NCBI GenBank assembly: GCA_947258835.1
Contig: CAMYJY010000142.1
Coordinates: 1 to 5,796 of the forward strand
DNA from: an uncultured Pirellulales bacterium
Lineage (GTDB): Bacteria; Planctomycetota; Planctomycetia; Pirellulales; Lacipirellulaceae
Direction of reading: 5' to 3'
DNA: 5,796 nt
The position numbers and the translations under genes are program-made. Within the stretch, counting starts at the first letter, position 1; every line of letters starts with the position of its first letter. Of this stretch, positions 1 to 5,106 are shown in pieces. Below the pieces are notes generated by a model. It did no database searches. It saw nothing but the letters and a program-made list of their open reading frames with translations, and had not been told where the DNA came from.

Positions 1-199
1 CCCAACGCTGATAACGATTTTCTCCCAGAAGAAAAAGGAGCAAATTTGCACCAGGCTCTCCGCTGGATTCCCGCCGCTCTCCTGCGTCATTCCCGCGCAG
101 GCGGGAATCTAGACCACTTGCACTGCTACTGGATTCCCGCCTCCGCGGGAATGACTGGAACCCCCCAATACTGCCACTAAAATCGTTACCAGCGTTGGG
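1..199. repeat. Candidate miniature inverted-repeat element (MITE-like), left edge possibly cut by the window
   Basis: Bases 1-21 and 179-199 are inverted repeats of each other, matching at 20 of 21 positions; the right arm starts AAAATCGTTACCAGCG and the left arm is its complement with one change. No coding sequence lies between them. The interior holds a 10-base palindrome GCAAATTTGC (40-49), a half copy of a REP-like end (63-75) and a complete 70-bp REP-like repeat (86-155). Because the left arm begins at base 1, the repeat may extend outside the window, and no target-site duplication can be checked. The size and arrangement fit a non-autonomous miniature element with a second repeat inserted in it. 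It could instead be a composite intergenic hairpin with no mobility. Confidence 0.5.
86..155 (+). repeat. REP-like palindromic repeat, copy A
   Basis: A 70-bp unit starting GTCATTCCCGC and ending GCGGGAATGAC. It contains two hairpins of the form ATTCCCGC-4 bases-GCGGGAAT (89-108 and 133-152), separated by about 24 bases, and the two halves are inverted relative to each other. The reverse complement of copy B (2391-2461) aligns with about 65 of 71 positions identical. The 20-base hairpin resembles the ATTCCC-N8-GGGAAT dRS3-type repeats of Neisseria and similar intergenic repeats in many bacteria; that likeness is from memory. An extra half end, CTGGATTCCCGCC, sits just upstream at 63-75. It lies 3' of glyS, where REP-like elements commonly sit. 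Confidence 0.8.
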
Positions 200-230
200 T
201 GCCACCCAAGTGGGGGCAGGACTTCAGTCC
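195..230. repeat. Cluster of small inverted repeats 3' of glyS
   Basis: Two short hairpins lie side by side: TTGGGTG-C-CACCCAA (195-209), which begins inside the right arm of the 1-199 element, and GGACT-TC-AGTCC (219-230). Neither is followed by a T-tract on either strand. Together with the palindrome at 247-278 they make the stretch beyond the glyS stop codon almost continuously self-complementary. No function can be assigned. Confidence 0.4.
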
Positions 231-246
231 GGAGCTCACGAAATTC

Positions 247-278
247 CAATGCCTACCGGCTGCAGCCGGTAGGCATTG
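247..278 (-). terminator. Perfect 32-base palindrome just after glyS, terminator-like without a T-tract
   Basis: The sequence is an exact palindrome with 16-base arms, CAATGCCTACCGGCTG and its complement, centred on CTGCAG. It begins 9 bases past the glyS stop codon when read on the minus strand. The bases that follow on that strand (GAATTTCG) hold only a three-T run, so a classic intrinsic terminator is not complete. The position suits 3'-end formation or mRNA stabilisation for glyS. It may also be a member of a dispersed repeat family, since CCGGC-loop-GCCGG palindromes are common intergenic repeats. Confidence 0.5.
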
Positions 279-287
279 AACCTAATC

Positions 288-1985
288 TTAACGGACTCGC
301 TGGGAAATTTCCTCGACGACATCGGCGACGGGGACCCGCCACTGTTGCAAGCTGTCGCGGTCGCGGATCGTGACCGTGTGGTCGGTTAGGGTTTGGCCAT
401 CGACGGTAATGCAGTAGGGCGTGCCGGCCTCGTCCTGCCGCCTGTAGCGGCGGCCCACCGCACCCTTTTCGTCATAGAAGGCCGGGAACTCTTTTTTGAG
501 CGCCCGGTAAATATCCTTGGCGATTTCAGGCATGCCATCTTTCTTGACCAGCGGGAACACGGCCGCCTTCAGGGGCGCGATGCGGGGATGGAATTTCATC
601 ACCACGCGGGTTTGCGGTTTGCCCTTTTCGTCCGGTTGCTGGTCTTCGGTGTACGCCTCACACAGGAAGGCCAGCGTGGCGCGGTCGGCTCCCGCCGAGG
701 GCTCGATCACATGCGGCGTAAAACGTTCGTTGGTCAGGTCGTCACGGTAGGTCAGATCGCGGCCGGATCCTTTGTACTTGGGTTTGCCGTCCTCGTTCTT
801 TTCCACTTCTAAAGGACAGGTGTCCGGGTCCAGCTTGCCTTCCATATGACTGCGGAGATCAAAATCACCACGGTGCGCAATGCCCTCCAGTTCGCCGAAC
901 TCTCCGGCGGGTAAAAAGGGAAAGGCATACTCGATGTCCGCGGTGCCCGTGCTGTAGTGGCTGAGCTCGTCGGGGTCATGATCCCGCAGCTGCAGGCGCT
1001 CGCCGGCCAAACCCAGGTCTTGGTACCACTGAAAACGCCGCTGCCGCCAGTACTGGTACCAGGCCGATGAGTTGTCCGGGTGGCAGAAGAACTCAATTTC
1101 CATCTGCTCAAATTCGCGGGAACGGAAGGTGAAATTCCGCGGTGTGATTTCATTGCGAAAACTCTTGCCCACCTGCGCGATGCCGAAAGGCACCCGCACG
1201 CGCGTGCTATCCACAACGTTCTTAAAATTCACAAAGATCCCTTGGGCCGTTTCCGGGCGGAGGAAAACCCGGTTTTCCTCGCTCTGCAGCGCTCCGGCGT
1301 GGGACTCGAACATCAAATTAAAGGCCCGCGGCTCCGTCAAATCGCCACCGCAATGCGGACAAGGCGTTTGCAGGCCGGTCTGGTCCTTGTGCTCGGTAGC
1401 CAGGTAGGTCAAAAGTTGGGAAAGCTCCTGCACTTGGAGACCATTTTTTTGATCTTCCGTGAGCCACGCCAGGGTGGCTTCCGGGTTCCGCACCACAGCC
1501 AAGCCCGGTGCCAGTTTGCGGCCCAGCTTCCTCGTCTTGGCCCAGGAAAGTACGGACGCGGTCTCGCAGCTCAGACTGCCAGGAGAGTCTGTCGTGACAC
1601 AGTGCTCGGTGAATGATTGGACCCAAGCGGACTCGCGCAACATATCCGGAACATGATCGGCCCGCATCAGCTTCTTGCATTGCCGGCACGTTTGCATCAT
1701 GTCGCTAAACAGGTCGTAGTGCCCACTCACCTTCCACACCTGCGGGTGCATGATGATTGTGCAATCCAAGCCCGTCATCTCGTACGTGCCGGGCGCGCCG
1801 GACGAGACGGCCAGTTCGTCGTGGGCCGTGACCATGTCCCGCCACCAGGCAGCTTTGATGTTCCGCTTGAGCTCGACCCCCAGCGGTCCGTAGTCCCAGA
1901 AACCGTTGATGCCGCCGTAGATTTCGCTTGACTGAAATAAAAAACCTCGCCGTTTGCACAGCGAGACTAGCTTTTCCATTTCCAT
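288..1985 (-). CDS. glyS: Glycyl-tRNA synthetase, class II, single-chain dimeric type
   Basis: Charges tRNA-Gly with glycine in the cytoplasm. The 565-residue product has the class II core: motif 1 region EIYGGINGFWDYGPLG (21-36), FLRPETAQGIFVNF (241-254), motif 2 with SFRNE (275-279) and FRSREFEQMEIEFF (287-300), and motif 3 around GADRATLAF (432-440). The anticodon-binding domain follows from about residue 460 (VVMKFHPRIAPLKAAVFPL). Two CxxC pairs (C100/C103 and C209/C212) look like the zinc site of this family. The roughly 105 residues between the pairs appear longer than in Bacillus-type enzymes. I start it at the ATG at 1985 because MEMEKLVSLCKRRGF matches the family's N-terminus; the frame stays open for 58 more codons up to 2159, but that stretch has no family likeness. 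No clear ribosome binding site is seen. This type differs from the alpha2beta2 GlyQ/GlyS enzyme, so the symbol refers to the single-chain form (also called glyQS). Confidence 0.95.
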   Translation of the reverse strand: MEMEKLVSLCKRRGFLFQSSEIYGGINGFWDYGPLGVELKRNIKAAWWRDMVTAHDELAVSSGAPGTYEMTGLDCTIIMHPQVWKVSGHYDLFSDMMQTCRQCKKLMRADHVPDMLRESAWVQSFTEHCVTTDSPGSLSCETASVLSWAKTRKLGRKLAPGLAVVRNPEATLAWLTEDQKNGLQVQELSQLLTYLATEHKDQTGLQTPCPHCGGDLTEPRAFNLMFESHAGALQSEENRVFLRPETAQGIFVNFKNVVDSTRVRVPFGIAQVGKSFRNEITPRNFTFRSREFEQMEIEFFCHPDNSSAWYQYWRQRRFQWYQDLGLAGERLQLRDHDPDELSHYSTGTADIEYAFPFLPAGEFGELEGIAHRGDFDLRSHMEGKLDPDTCPLEVEKNEDGKPKYKGSGRDLTYRDDLTNERFTPHVIEPSAGADRATLAFLCEAYTEDQQPDEKGKPQTRVVMKFHPRIAPLKAAVFPLVKKDGMPEIAKDIYRALKKEFPAFYDEKGAVGRRYRRQDEAGTPYCITVDGQTLTDHTVTIRDRDSLQQWRVPVADVVEEISQRVR

Positions 1986-2096
1986 GAGAGATTTTTGCTG
2001 CACGTCCCCAAACCGTTGGGTGTTGCCATCCTTCTCGGTCGCTGGATACCTCAGTATGGTTCTGGGACAGGCTCTGATTGTGGTGTTGTAAGGCAG

Positions 2097-2119
2097 GATG
2101 CCCGCACGTTGCGGGCATC
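2097..2119 (-). promoter_or_regulatory. Hairpin in the glyS leader
   Basis: GATGCCCGCA and TGCGGGCATC form a perfect 10-bp stem around a 3-base loop. It lies about 110 bases upstream of the glyS ATG in the predicted leader. No T-tract follows on either strand, so it does not look like an intrinsic terminator or a simple attenuator. I looked for a T-box (specifier stem plus TGGNACC-like antiterminator bulge) and did not find one. It would also fall inside the 58-codon upstream extension of the frame, which is another reason to regard that extension as untranslated. Confidence 0.4.
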
Positions 2120-2165
2120 TGTGACAAGCTAGCCGTGCTATCCGGCCTGCCATGGTCAAGGAGCT

Positions 2166-2195
2166 ATTCTACAGGCGGCGGTGGCAGACCGTCTA
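2166..2195 (-). promoter_or_regulatory. Weak candidate sigma-70-type promoter for glyS
   Basis: On the minus strand, TAGAAT (2171-2166) matches TATAAT at five of six positions. An 18-base spacer separates it from TAGACG (2195-2190), which matches TTGACA at only three or four positions. It would give a leader of roughly 170 bases containing the hairpin at 2097-2119. The -35 match is poor, and promoter consensus in this organism is unknown, so this is only a suggestion. Confidence 0.2.
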
Positions 2196-2337
2196 CGGGC
2201 AACGGGGCGGTGAGTGCAGCTCGCGGTTTCGTGGTCCATGGTGCAACAGTTGGCGTTTTCGGTGAGGGACCCCGACTTGATAGGGACTTTTGGAGTTCTC
2301 CCGTCACCCGCGGCGCTCTTCCATGCATCCCCATCAT

Positions 2338-2404
2338 CCCCTTACGTCACTACCATCGTCCCCCTTACGTCATTCCCGGCGTCCCCTTACGTCAGTCCCG
2401 CGCA
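2338..2404 (+). repeat. Left tandem array next to REP-like copy B, ~22-base period
   Basis: CCCCTTACGTCA occurs three times (around 2338-2349, 2361-2372 and 2383-2394) at spacings of 23 and 22 bases. The bases after each are related (TTCCCGGCGT, GTCCCGCGCA and a more divergent first unit), so each unit looks like a repeated copy of the outer end of the REP-like element. The third unit runs into copy B, whose own left end has GTCAGTCCC instead of GTCATTCCC. Confidence 0.7.
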
Positions 2405-2461
2405 GGCGGGAATCCAGTAGCAGTCGCAGGCAGTCTAGATTCCCGCCTGCGCGGGAATGAC
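2391..2461 (-). repeat. REP-like palindromic repeat, copy B (inverted relative to copy A)
   Basis: A 71-bp unit whose reverse complement matches copy A (86-155) with five substitutions and one single-base gap, including the unpaired middle segment (CTAGA and ACTGCTACTGGATTCCC are shared). The match in the spacer shows the two copies share ancestry and do not merely share a palindrome. It lies 3' of the ComB-family gene, as copy A lies 3' of glyS. One stem is intact (ATTCCCGC/GCGGGAAT near 2439-2458); the other carries a mismatch (GTCCCGC). Confidence 0.8.
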
Positions 2462-2509
2462 GTGGGTTCTGCGCGGGAATGACGTGGGTTCTGCGCGGGA
2501 ATGATGTGG
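2448..2509 (-). repeat. Right tandem array next to REP-like copy B, 22-base period
   Basis: TGCGCGGGAATGACGTGGGT plus TC is repeated exactly at 2448-2469 and 2470-2491, followed by an 18-base partial unit at 2492-2509 with one C-to-T change. The first unit is the right end of copy B itself. Read on the minus strand the unit contains ACGTCATTCCCGCGC, which matches the core of the units on the left side (ACGTCATTCCCGGCG). The two arrays are therefore mirror images across the element. Confidence 0.8.
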
Positions 2510-2580
2510 ATGTAGACGATTGCCCACAATGCCCTGCCAAGTGCGAGACGCTGCCATGGGTCACTAGGATCCTCGCCGGG

Positions 2581-2596
2581 AGCAAAACGATTTGCT
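2581..2596 (-). terminator. Small hairpin over the ComB-family stop codon
   Basis: AGCAAA and TTTGCT pair as a 6-bp stem with a 4-base loop, and overlap the TAG stop codon. Read on the minus strand it includes a TTTT run within the loop and stem, but no T-tract follows. The stem is short and AT-rich, so it is a weak terminator candidate at best. The tandem arrays and REP-like copy B beyond it could equally mark the transcript end. Confidence 0.2.
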
Positions 2597-3338
2597 ACGC
2601 GTGATGCAGGATCCCGGTGTGCGCATCAAGTGTCGGGACGACCGTGAGCTGATCCAGCTGGGCGCAATCTTCCAAGTCATCATCCAACCCCAGGGCGATC
2701 AGGTCTTTGCCGCCGATGGTGGAGCGGAGTTCTTGGGCTAGCTGCTGGCTGGGAGAACGCCGCAGGGCGCGGGCGGTGCTCAGCAATTCTTGCCACTCGC
2801 GGCAGGCCGAGGCGGCCCACGGGTTGGTGTCTCCCTCCAGGCTGCTGGCGATGGCGCCGGCCGCCAAGATGTCTTCACGTGTCACCTTCCCGCCGGTACC
2901 CGCGCAGAGAATATGCACCTCGTCGGTGGAGTCCAGCCGCTGGGCCACGGCCTGACGATTCACGGCCGCGCCGATCAAGACGTGTTTGGCCAGGCGGGCA
3001 TGGTGCAGGGCGCGGGTGCCGTTCGTAGTCGTAAAGAGCACCGTGCGGCCAAATACTTGGTCCGCCGTGTAGTCGGCCGGTGAGTTCCCCAGGTCAAAAC
3101 CTTCAATCCGCTCGCCGCCGCGTTCGCCACCGAGCAGAATTTGACTCCGCTCATACCGTGTGGCGGTGGTGAATGTTTCGTCGACTTCGAGGCAGGGCAC
3201 CACACCTTGGGCACCCGCGGCTAGTGCTTGACAAATCGTGGTGGATGCCCGCAACAGATCAACCACCACGACCGTACTGCCGGCCAGTTCGGTCTCGGCC
3301 ACAAACTGCGGTAAATAGTGGACAGCAATGCGTGGCAT
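2595..3338 (-). CDS. comB: ComB-family protein, probable 2-phosphosulfolactate phosphatase
   Basis: The 247-residue product has the conserved blocks of the ComB family: VVVVDLLRASTTI (23-35), GERGGERIEGFDLGNSP (71-87), TTTNGTRAL (103-111), and LCAGTGGKVTREDILAAGAI (144-163), with an acidic segment and CAQLD (219-229) near the C-terminus. Family members are Mg-dependent acid phosphatases that turn 2-phosphosulfolactate into sulfolactate, known in coenzyme M synthesis of methanogens and in sulfolactate formation in Bacillus. The length is about usual and all blocks are present. The partner ComA (phosphosulfolactate synthase) is not in this window, so the physiological role is open. No Shine-Dalgarno sequence precedes the ATG. 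The gene is divergent from ubiE across 155 bases and lies upstream of glyS on the same strand, but 609 bases from the chosen glyS start, so cotranscription is doubtful. Confidence 0.85.
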   Translation of the reverse strand: MPRIAVHYLPQFVAETELAGSTVVVVDLLRASTTICQALAAGAQGVVPCLEVDETFTTATRYERSQILLGGERGGERIEGFDLGNSPADYTADQVFGRTVLFTTTNGTRALHHARLAKHVLIGAAVNRQAVAQRLDSTDEVHILCAGTGGKVTREDILAAGAIASSLEGDTNPWAASACREWQELLSTARALRRSPSQQLAQELRSTIGGKDLIALGLDDDLEDCAQLDQLTVVPTLDAHTGILHHA

Positions 3339-3493
3339 GGAGACGGATCGCGGGATGGTACAGGGTCAGCGGTGGCCGAGCTGGCGCTCTCGTGCTACAA
3401 ACAGCAGTAGCATGACAGAAGCCCCTTTTCTTGTTGAGATCAATTTACTTTTAAAACAACGGCCTTTGGCCGTTGTTTCATCAAAACCTGCAG
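3339..3493. promoter_or_regulatory. Divergent promoter region between comB and ubiE
   Basis: This 155-base spacer separates two genes transcribed away from each other and so should hold a promoter for each. The AT-rich part at 3423-3457 is the likeliest site for the ubiE promoter. TTGTTG (3431-3436) and TAAAAC (3452-3457) are the best boxes I can point to, but their spacing of 15 is short. No convincing boxes are seen for comB. The hairpin at 3454-3478 fills the end nearest ubiE. A 12-base word, GCCGAGCTGGCG (3375-3386), recurs in the ubiA leader hairpin (5110-5121). Confidence 0.35.
3454..3478 (+). promoter_or_regulatory. Strong hairpin immediately upstream of ubiE
   Basis: AAACAACGGCC and GGCCGTTGTTT form a perfect 11-bp stem with a TTT loop. 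It ends 15 bases before the ubiE ATG at 3494. On the plus strand it is followed by CATCAAAACC, with no T-tract; on the minus strand it is followed by TAAAAG, also not a terminator tail. An in-frame TTG (3473-3475) lies within the right arm. It could be a leader structure affecting translation or mRNA stability, or an operator-like palindrome. Confidence 0.5.
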
Positions 3494-4249
3494 ATGGAAT
3501 GTGAAGTGGACAACTCTGTGGATAAATCGGCTTCGCGTGTGCGGCGGATGTTCGGGGAAATTGCCGGCAGATATGATTTTTTGAATCATTTGCTGTCTCT
3601 CAATATCGACCGCTACTGGCGCTGGCGCACCGTGCGAAGTGTGCCTCCTCGGCCAGGTATGAAGATCCTGGACATGTGCACGGGGACAGGGGATCTGGCA
3701 TTGGCCTACCAGCGGGCCGCTGCGACAGACGTGCAGATTGTAGGGGCCGACTTTTGCCATGAAATGCTGACGTTGGGCCATCGCAAAGCGCAGCCCGCCC
3801 GCGGCGGCGGGACCGTGCAGTTTGTCGAGGCCGATGCCCTGCGGATTCCGCTAGGCGACAATCTGTTTGATATCGTGGCGGTGGCCTTTGGCCTACGGAA
3901 TGTGGTCGATACGCGTGCCGGACTGGTGGAGATGGTCCGCGTCTGTGTCCCTGGGGGCCAAGTGGCCGTGCTGGAATTTTCCTCTCCCGAACGCCACCCC
4001 TTAAAGGCCATCTATGGTTGGTATTTCCATCACGTCCTGCCCCGTATTGGTCAGCTGCTGGCCCGTAATGCCCAGAGCGCCTACCATTATCTGCCGGAGA
4101 GCGTTGGTCAGTTTCCGCAGGGCGAAGAACTCATGCAGCTCATGCGTGAGGCCGGACTTCAGGGGGTTTGGCACCGCGGTCTTACACTCGGAGTGGCGAC
4201 CCTCTATGTTGGATCGAAAGGGGCTGGGGGCGAACAGAGAGCAGGGTGA
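3494..4249 (+). CDS. ubiE: UbiE/MenG-family C-methyltransferase (demethylmenaquinone methyltransferase)
   Basis: A cytoplasmic SAM-dependent methyltransferase that places the C-methyl group on demethylmenaquinone (or on a ubiquinone precursor in ubiquinone makers). The 251-residue product has MFGEIAGRYDFLNHLLSLNI (19-38), the family's first signature; SAM motif I LDMCTGTGDLAL (59-70); AFGLRNVVD (131-139); the second signature RVCVPGGQVAVLEFS (149-163); and a YHYLPESVGQFPQGEEL block (198-213). I chose the ATG at 3494; an in-frame TTG at 3473 would add seven residues but lies inside a strong hairpin. No Shine-Dalgarno sequence is seen for either. The gene ends 10 bases before ubiX, which suggests an operon. 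With futalosine-type neighbours the substrate is more likely demethylmenaquinone, which is an inference. Confidence 0.93.
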   Translation: MECEVDNSVDKSASRVRRMFGEIAGRYDFLNHLLSLNIDRYWRWRTVRSVPPRPGMKILDMCTGTGDLALAYQRAAATDVQIVGADFCHEMLTLGHRKAQPARGGGTVQFVEADALRIPLGDNLFDIVAVAFGLRNVVDTRAGLVEMVRVCVPGGQVAVLEFSSPERHPLKAIYGWYFHHVLPRIGQLLARNAQSAYHYLPESVGQFPQGEELMQLMREAGLQGVWHRGLTLGVATLYVGSKGAGGEQRAG

Positions 4250-4250
4250 T
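4245..4250 (+). promoter_or_regulatory. Ribosome binding site of ubiX overlapping the ubiE stop
   Basis: GGTGAT fits the end of the extended Shine-Dalgarno consensus (AAGGAGGTGATC). It overlaps the TGA stop of ubiE and stands nine bases before the ubiX ATG at 4260. This supports the choice of that ATG over the upstream in-frame extension, which lies wholly inside ubiE, and suggests coupled translation of ubiE and ubiX. Confidence 0.5.
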
Positions 4251-4259
4251 AACTTTCAA

Positions 4260-4955
4260 ATGTCCGATATTAAAAATGTTTGCGTGGGGATCACCGGTGC
4301 CAGCGGCGCGGTGTATGCAGTGCGCCTGATTGAGGTCTTGCTGGCCACGGGACATGACGTGCATCTGTCCATTAGCCCTGCCGGGGTGCAGGTCATCGAA
4401 GAAGAGATGGATCTTCAGATCGACCTGAAAAATTTTCGGGCCGCCGATTTGATGCTCGACAATGTGGGGTCTACCGGAGACAGCAAGATTCGCCTCCTGC
4501 AGGTCCGGGCAGGTATTGGCAGTGCCGATAGTGATGTGTTGTCCGCCGAAGCGGGGCGGATTGGAGAGCTCCACTATCACCACTACCAGGACTTCCACGC
4601 CCCCATCGCTAGCGGCTCCTTTCTCACACAGGGAATGGCCGTGTGTCCCTGCTCAGGAACCACGCTCAGTGCCGTTGCCCGCGGAGGGGCCAGCAATCTC
4701 ATCCAGCGGGCGGCCGAGGTGCACCTCAAGGAACGACGCAAATTAATTCTGGTCCCTCGCGAAACCCCCCTCTCGGTGCCCCATATCGAGAACATGCGGC
4801 TGGCCACGCAGGCAGGCGCGGTTATGATGCCGGCCTCGCCCGGTTGGTATCATGACGTAACCACGCTCCGCGACTTGGTCGATTTTTTAGTGGCCCGTAT
4901 TTGCGATCAGCTGGGAATTGATAATGGGCTCATGCGCCGCTGGGGCACGGAGTGA
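4260..4955 (+). CDS. ubiX: UbiX-family flavin prenyltransferase, with an insertion
   Basis: Joins a dimethylallyl group to FMN to make prenyl-FMN, the cofactor of UbiD-type decarboxylases; in the futalosine route this step is called MqnM. The 231-residue product has the FMN-binding start GITGASGAVYAVRLI (10-24), APIASGSF (114-121), and PCSGTTLSAV (130-139). Further on come LKERRKLILVPRETPL (156-171) and PASPGWYH (191-198). Residues S15, E49, K157, R167, E168 and Y197 fit the catalytic residues recalled for Pseudomonas UbiX (S15, E49, K129, R139, E140, Y169); all after E49 are offset by 28. That points to an insertion of about 28 residues around 65-105, making it longer than the usual ~200. 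The frame is open back into ubiE (to 4014), but the family match and ribosome binding site place the start at 4260. No UbiD partner is in the window. Confidence 0.93.
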   Translation: MSDIKNVCVGITGASGAVYAVRLIEVLLATGHDVHLSISPAGVQVIEEEMDLQIDLKNFRAADLMLDNVGSTGDSKIRLLQVRAGIGSADSDVLSAEAGRIGELHYHHYQDFHAPIASGSFLTQGMAVCPCSGTTLSAVARGGASNLIQRAAEVHLKERRKLILVPRETPLSVPHIENMRLATQAGAVMMPASPGWYHDVTTLRDLVDFLVARICDQLGIDNGLMRRWGTE

Positions 4956-4959
4956 GTGA

Positions 4960-5050
4960 GTTGCGGGTTGCGAGTTGCGAGTTGCGGGTTGCGAGTTGCG
5001 AGTTGTGGGTTGCGAGTTGCGAGTTGCGAGTTGTGGGTTGCGAGTTGTGG
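4960..5050 (+). repeat. Heptamer tandem array, 13 units of GTTGYGR
   Basis: Thirteen uninterrupted 7-base units start five bases after the ubiX stop codon. All fit GTTGYGR and only three forms occur: GTTGCGA (8 units), GTTGCGG (2) and GTTGTGG (3); GTTGTGA is absent. A degenerate unit, GTTGGAA (5051-5057), ends the array. The order hints at an earlier 21-base period, since the first six units are two copies of one triplet. Such an array is prone to length change by slippage. It probably does not encode protein: seven bases is not a multiple of three, and the frames through it resemble nothing. Confidence 0.9.
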
Positions 5051-5106
5051 GTTGGAACGTTGGCTCAGGACGTTGTGTATTGAACTGCCTCCATAATTCT
5101 TTTTTC

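Larger units (their letters stand above)
1986..2594. other. Gene-free interval between glyS and the ComB-family gene
   Basis: These 609 bases hold no convincing gene. Reading towards glyS, they contain a possible weak promoter (2166-2195), a leader hairpin (2097-2119) and about 110 further leader bases before the chosen ATG. The other half (about 2338-2509) is filled by repeats: three ~22-base units, REP-like copy B, and nearly three 22-base units in mirror orientation. Bases 2220-2335 show nothing I recognise. Open frames that cross the interval on both strands run straight through the repeats and resemble no known protein. Confidence 0.6.

Noticed and set aside
1080..1616. Plus-strand open frame of 178 residues, and other plus-strand frames across 393-1656
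   Set aside because: All lie opposite the clear GlyRS gene and have no recognisable domain. They are antisense shadows of a GC-rich gene.
1986..2160. T-box or other tRNA-sensing leader before glyS
   Set aside because: A hairpin is present, but no T-box consensus, antiterminator or intrinsic terminator could be found.
2338..2509. CRISPR-like array
   Set aside because: The units are about 22 bases with no unique spacers between them, and orientation flips across the central element. This is tandem repetition of a palindromic element's ends.
2078..2585. Open frames of 68-134 residues through the glyS-comB spacer on both strands
   Set aside because: They run across the REP-like repeat and its tandem arrays, and their translations are repeat-derived (for example QAGIQ and RAGGN peptides).
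3473..3493. TTG start for ubiE adding seven residues
   Set aside because: The TTG lies within the stem of a strong hairpin, and the added residues (FHQNLQ) show no family likeness. The ATG at 3494 is preferred, though without a clear ribosome binding site.
3883..3893. GGCCTTTGGCC inside ubiE, identical to the tip of the leader hairpin
   Set aside because: It encodes part of the conserved AFGLRN block, so the match is most simply explained by coding constraint and chance.
4014..4259. N-terminal extension of UbiX by 82 residues
   Set aside because: It lies inside ubiE in another frame. The family's N-terminus begins at the ATG at 4260, which has a ribosome binding match nine bases upstream.
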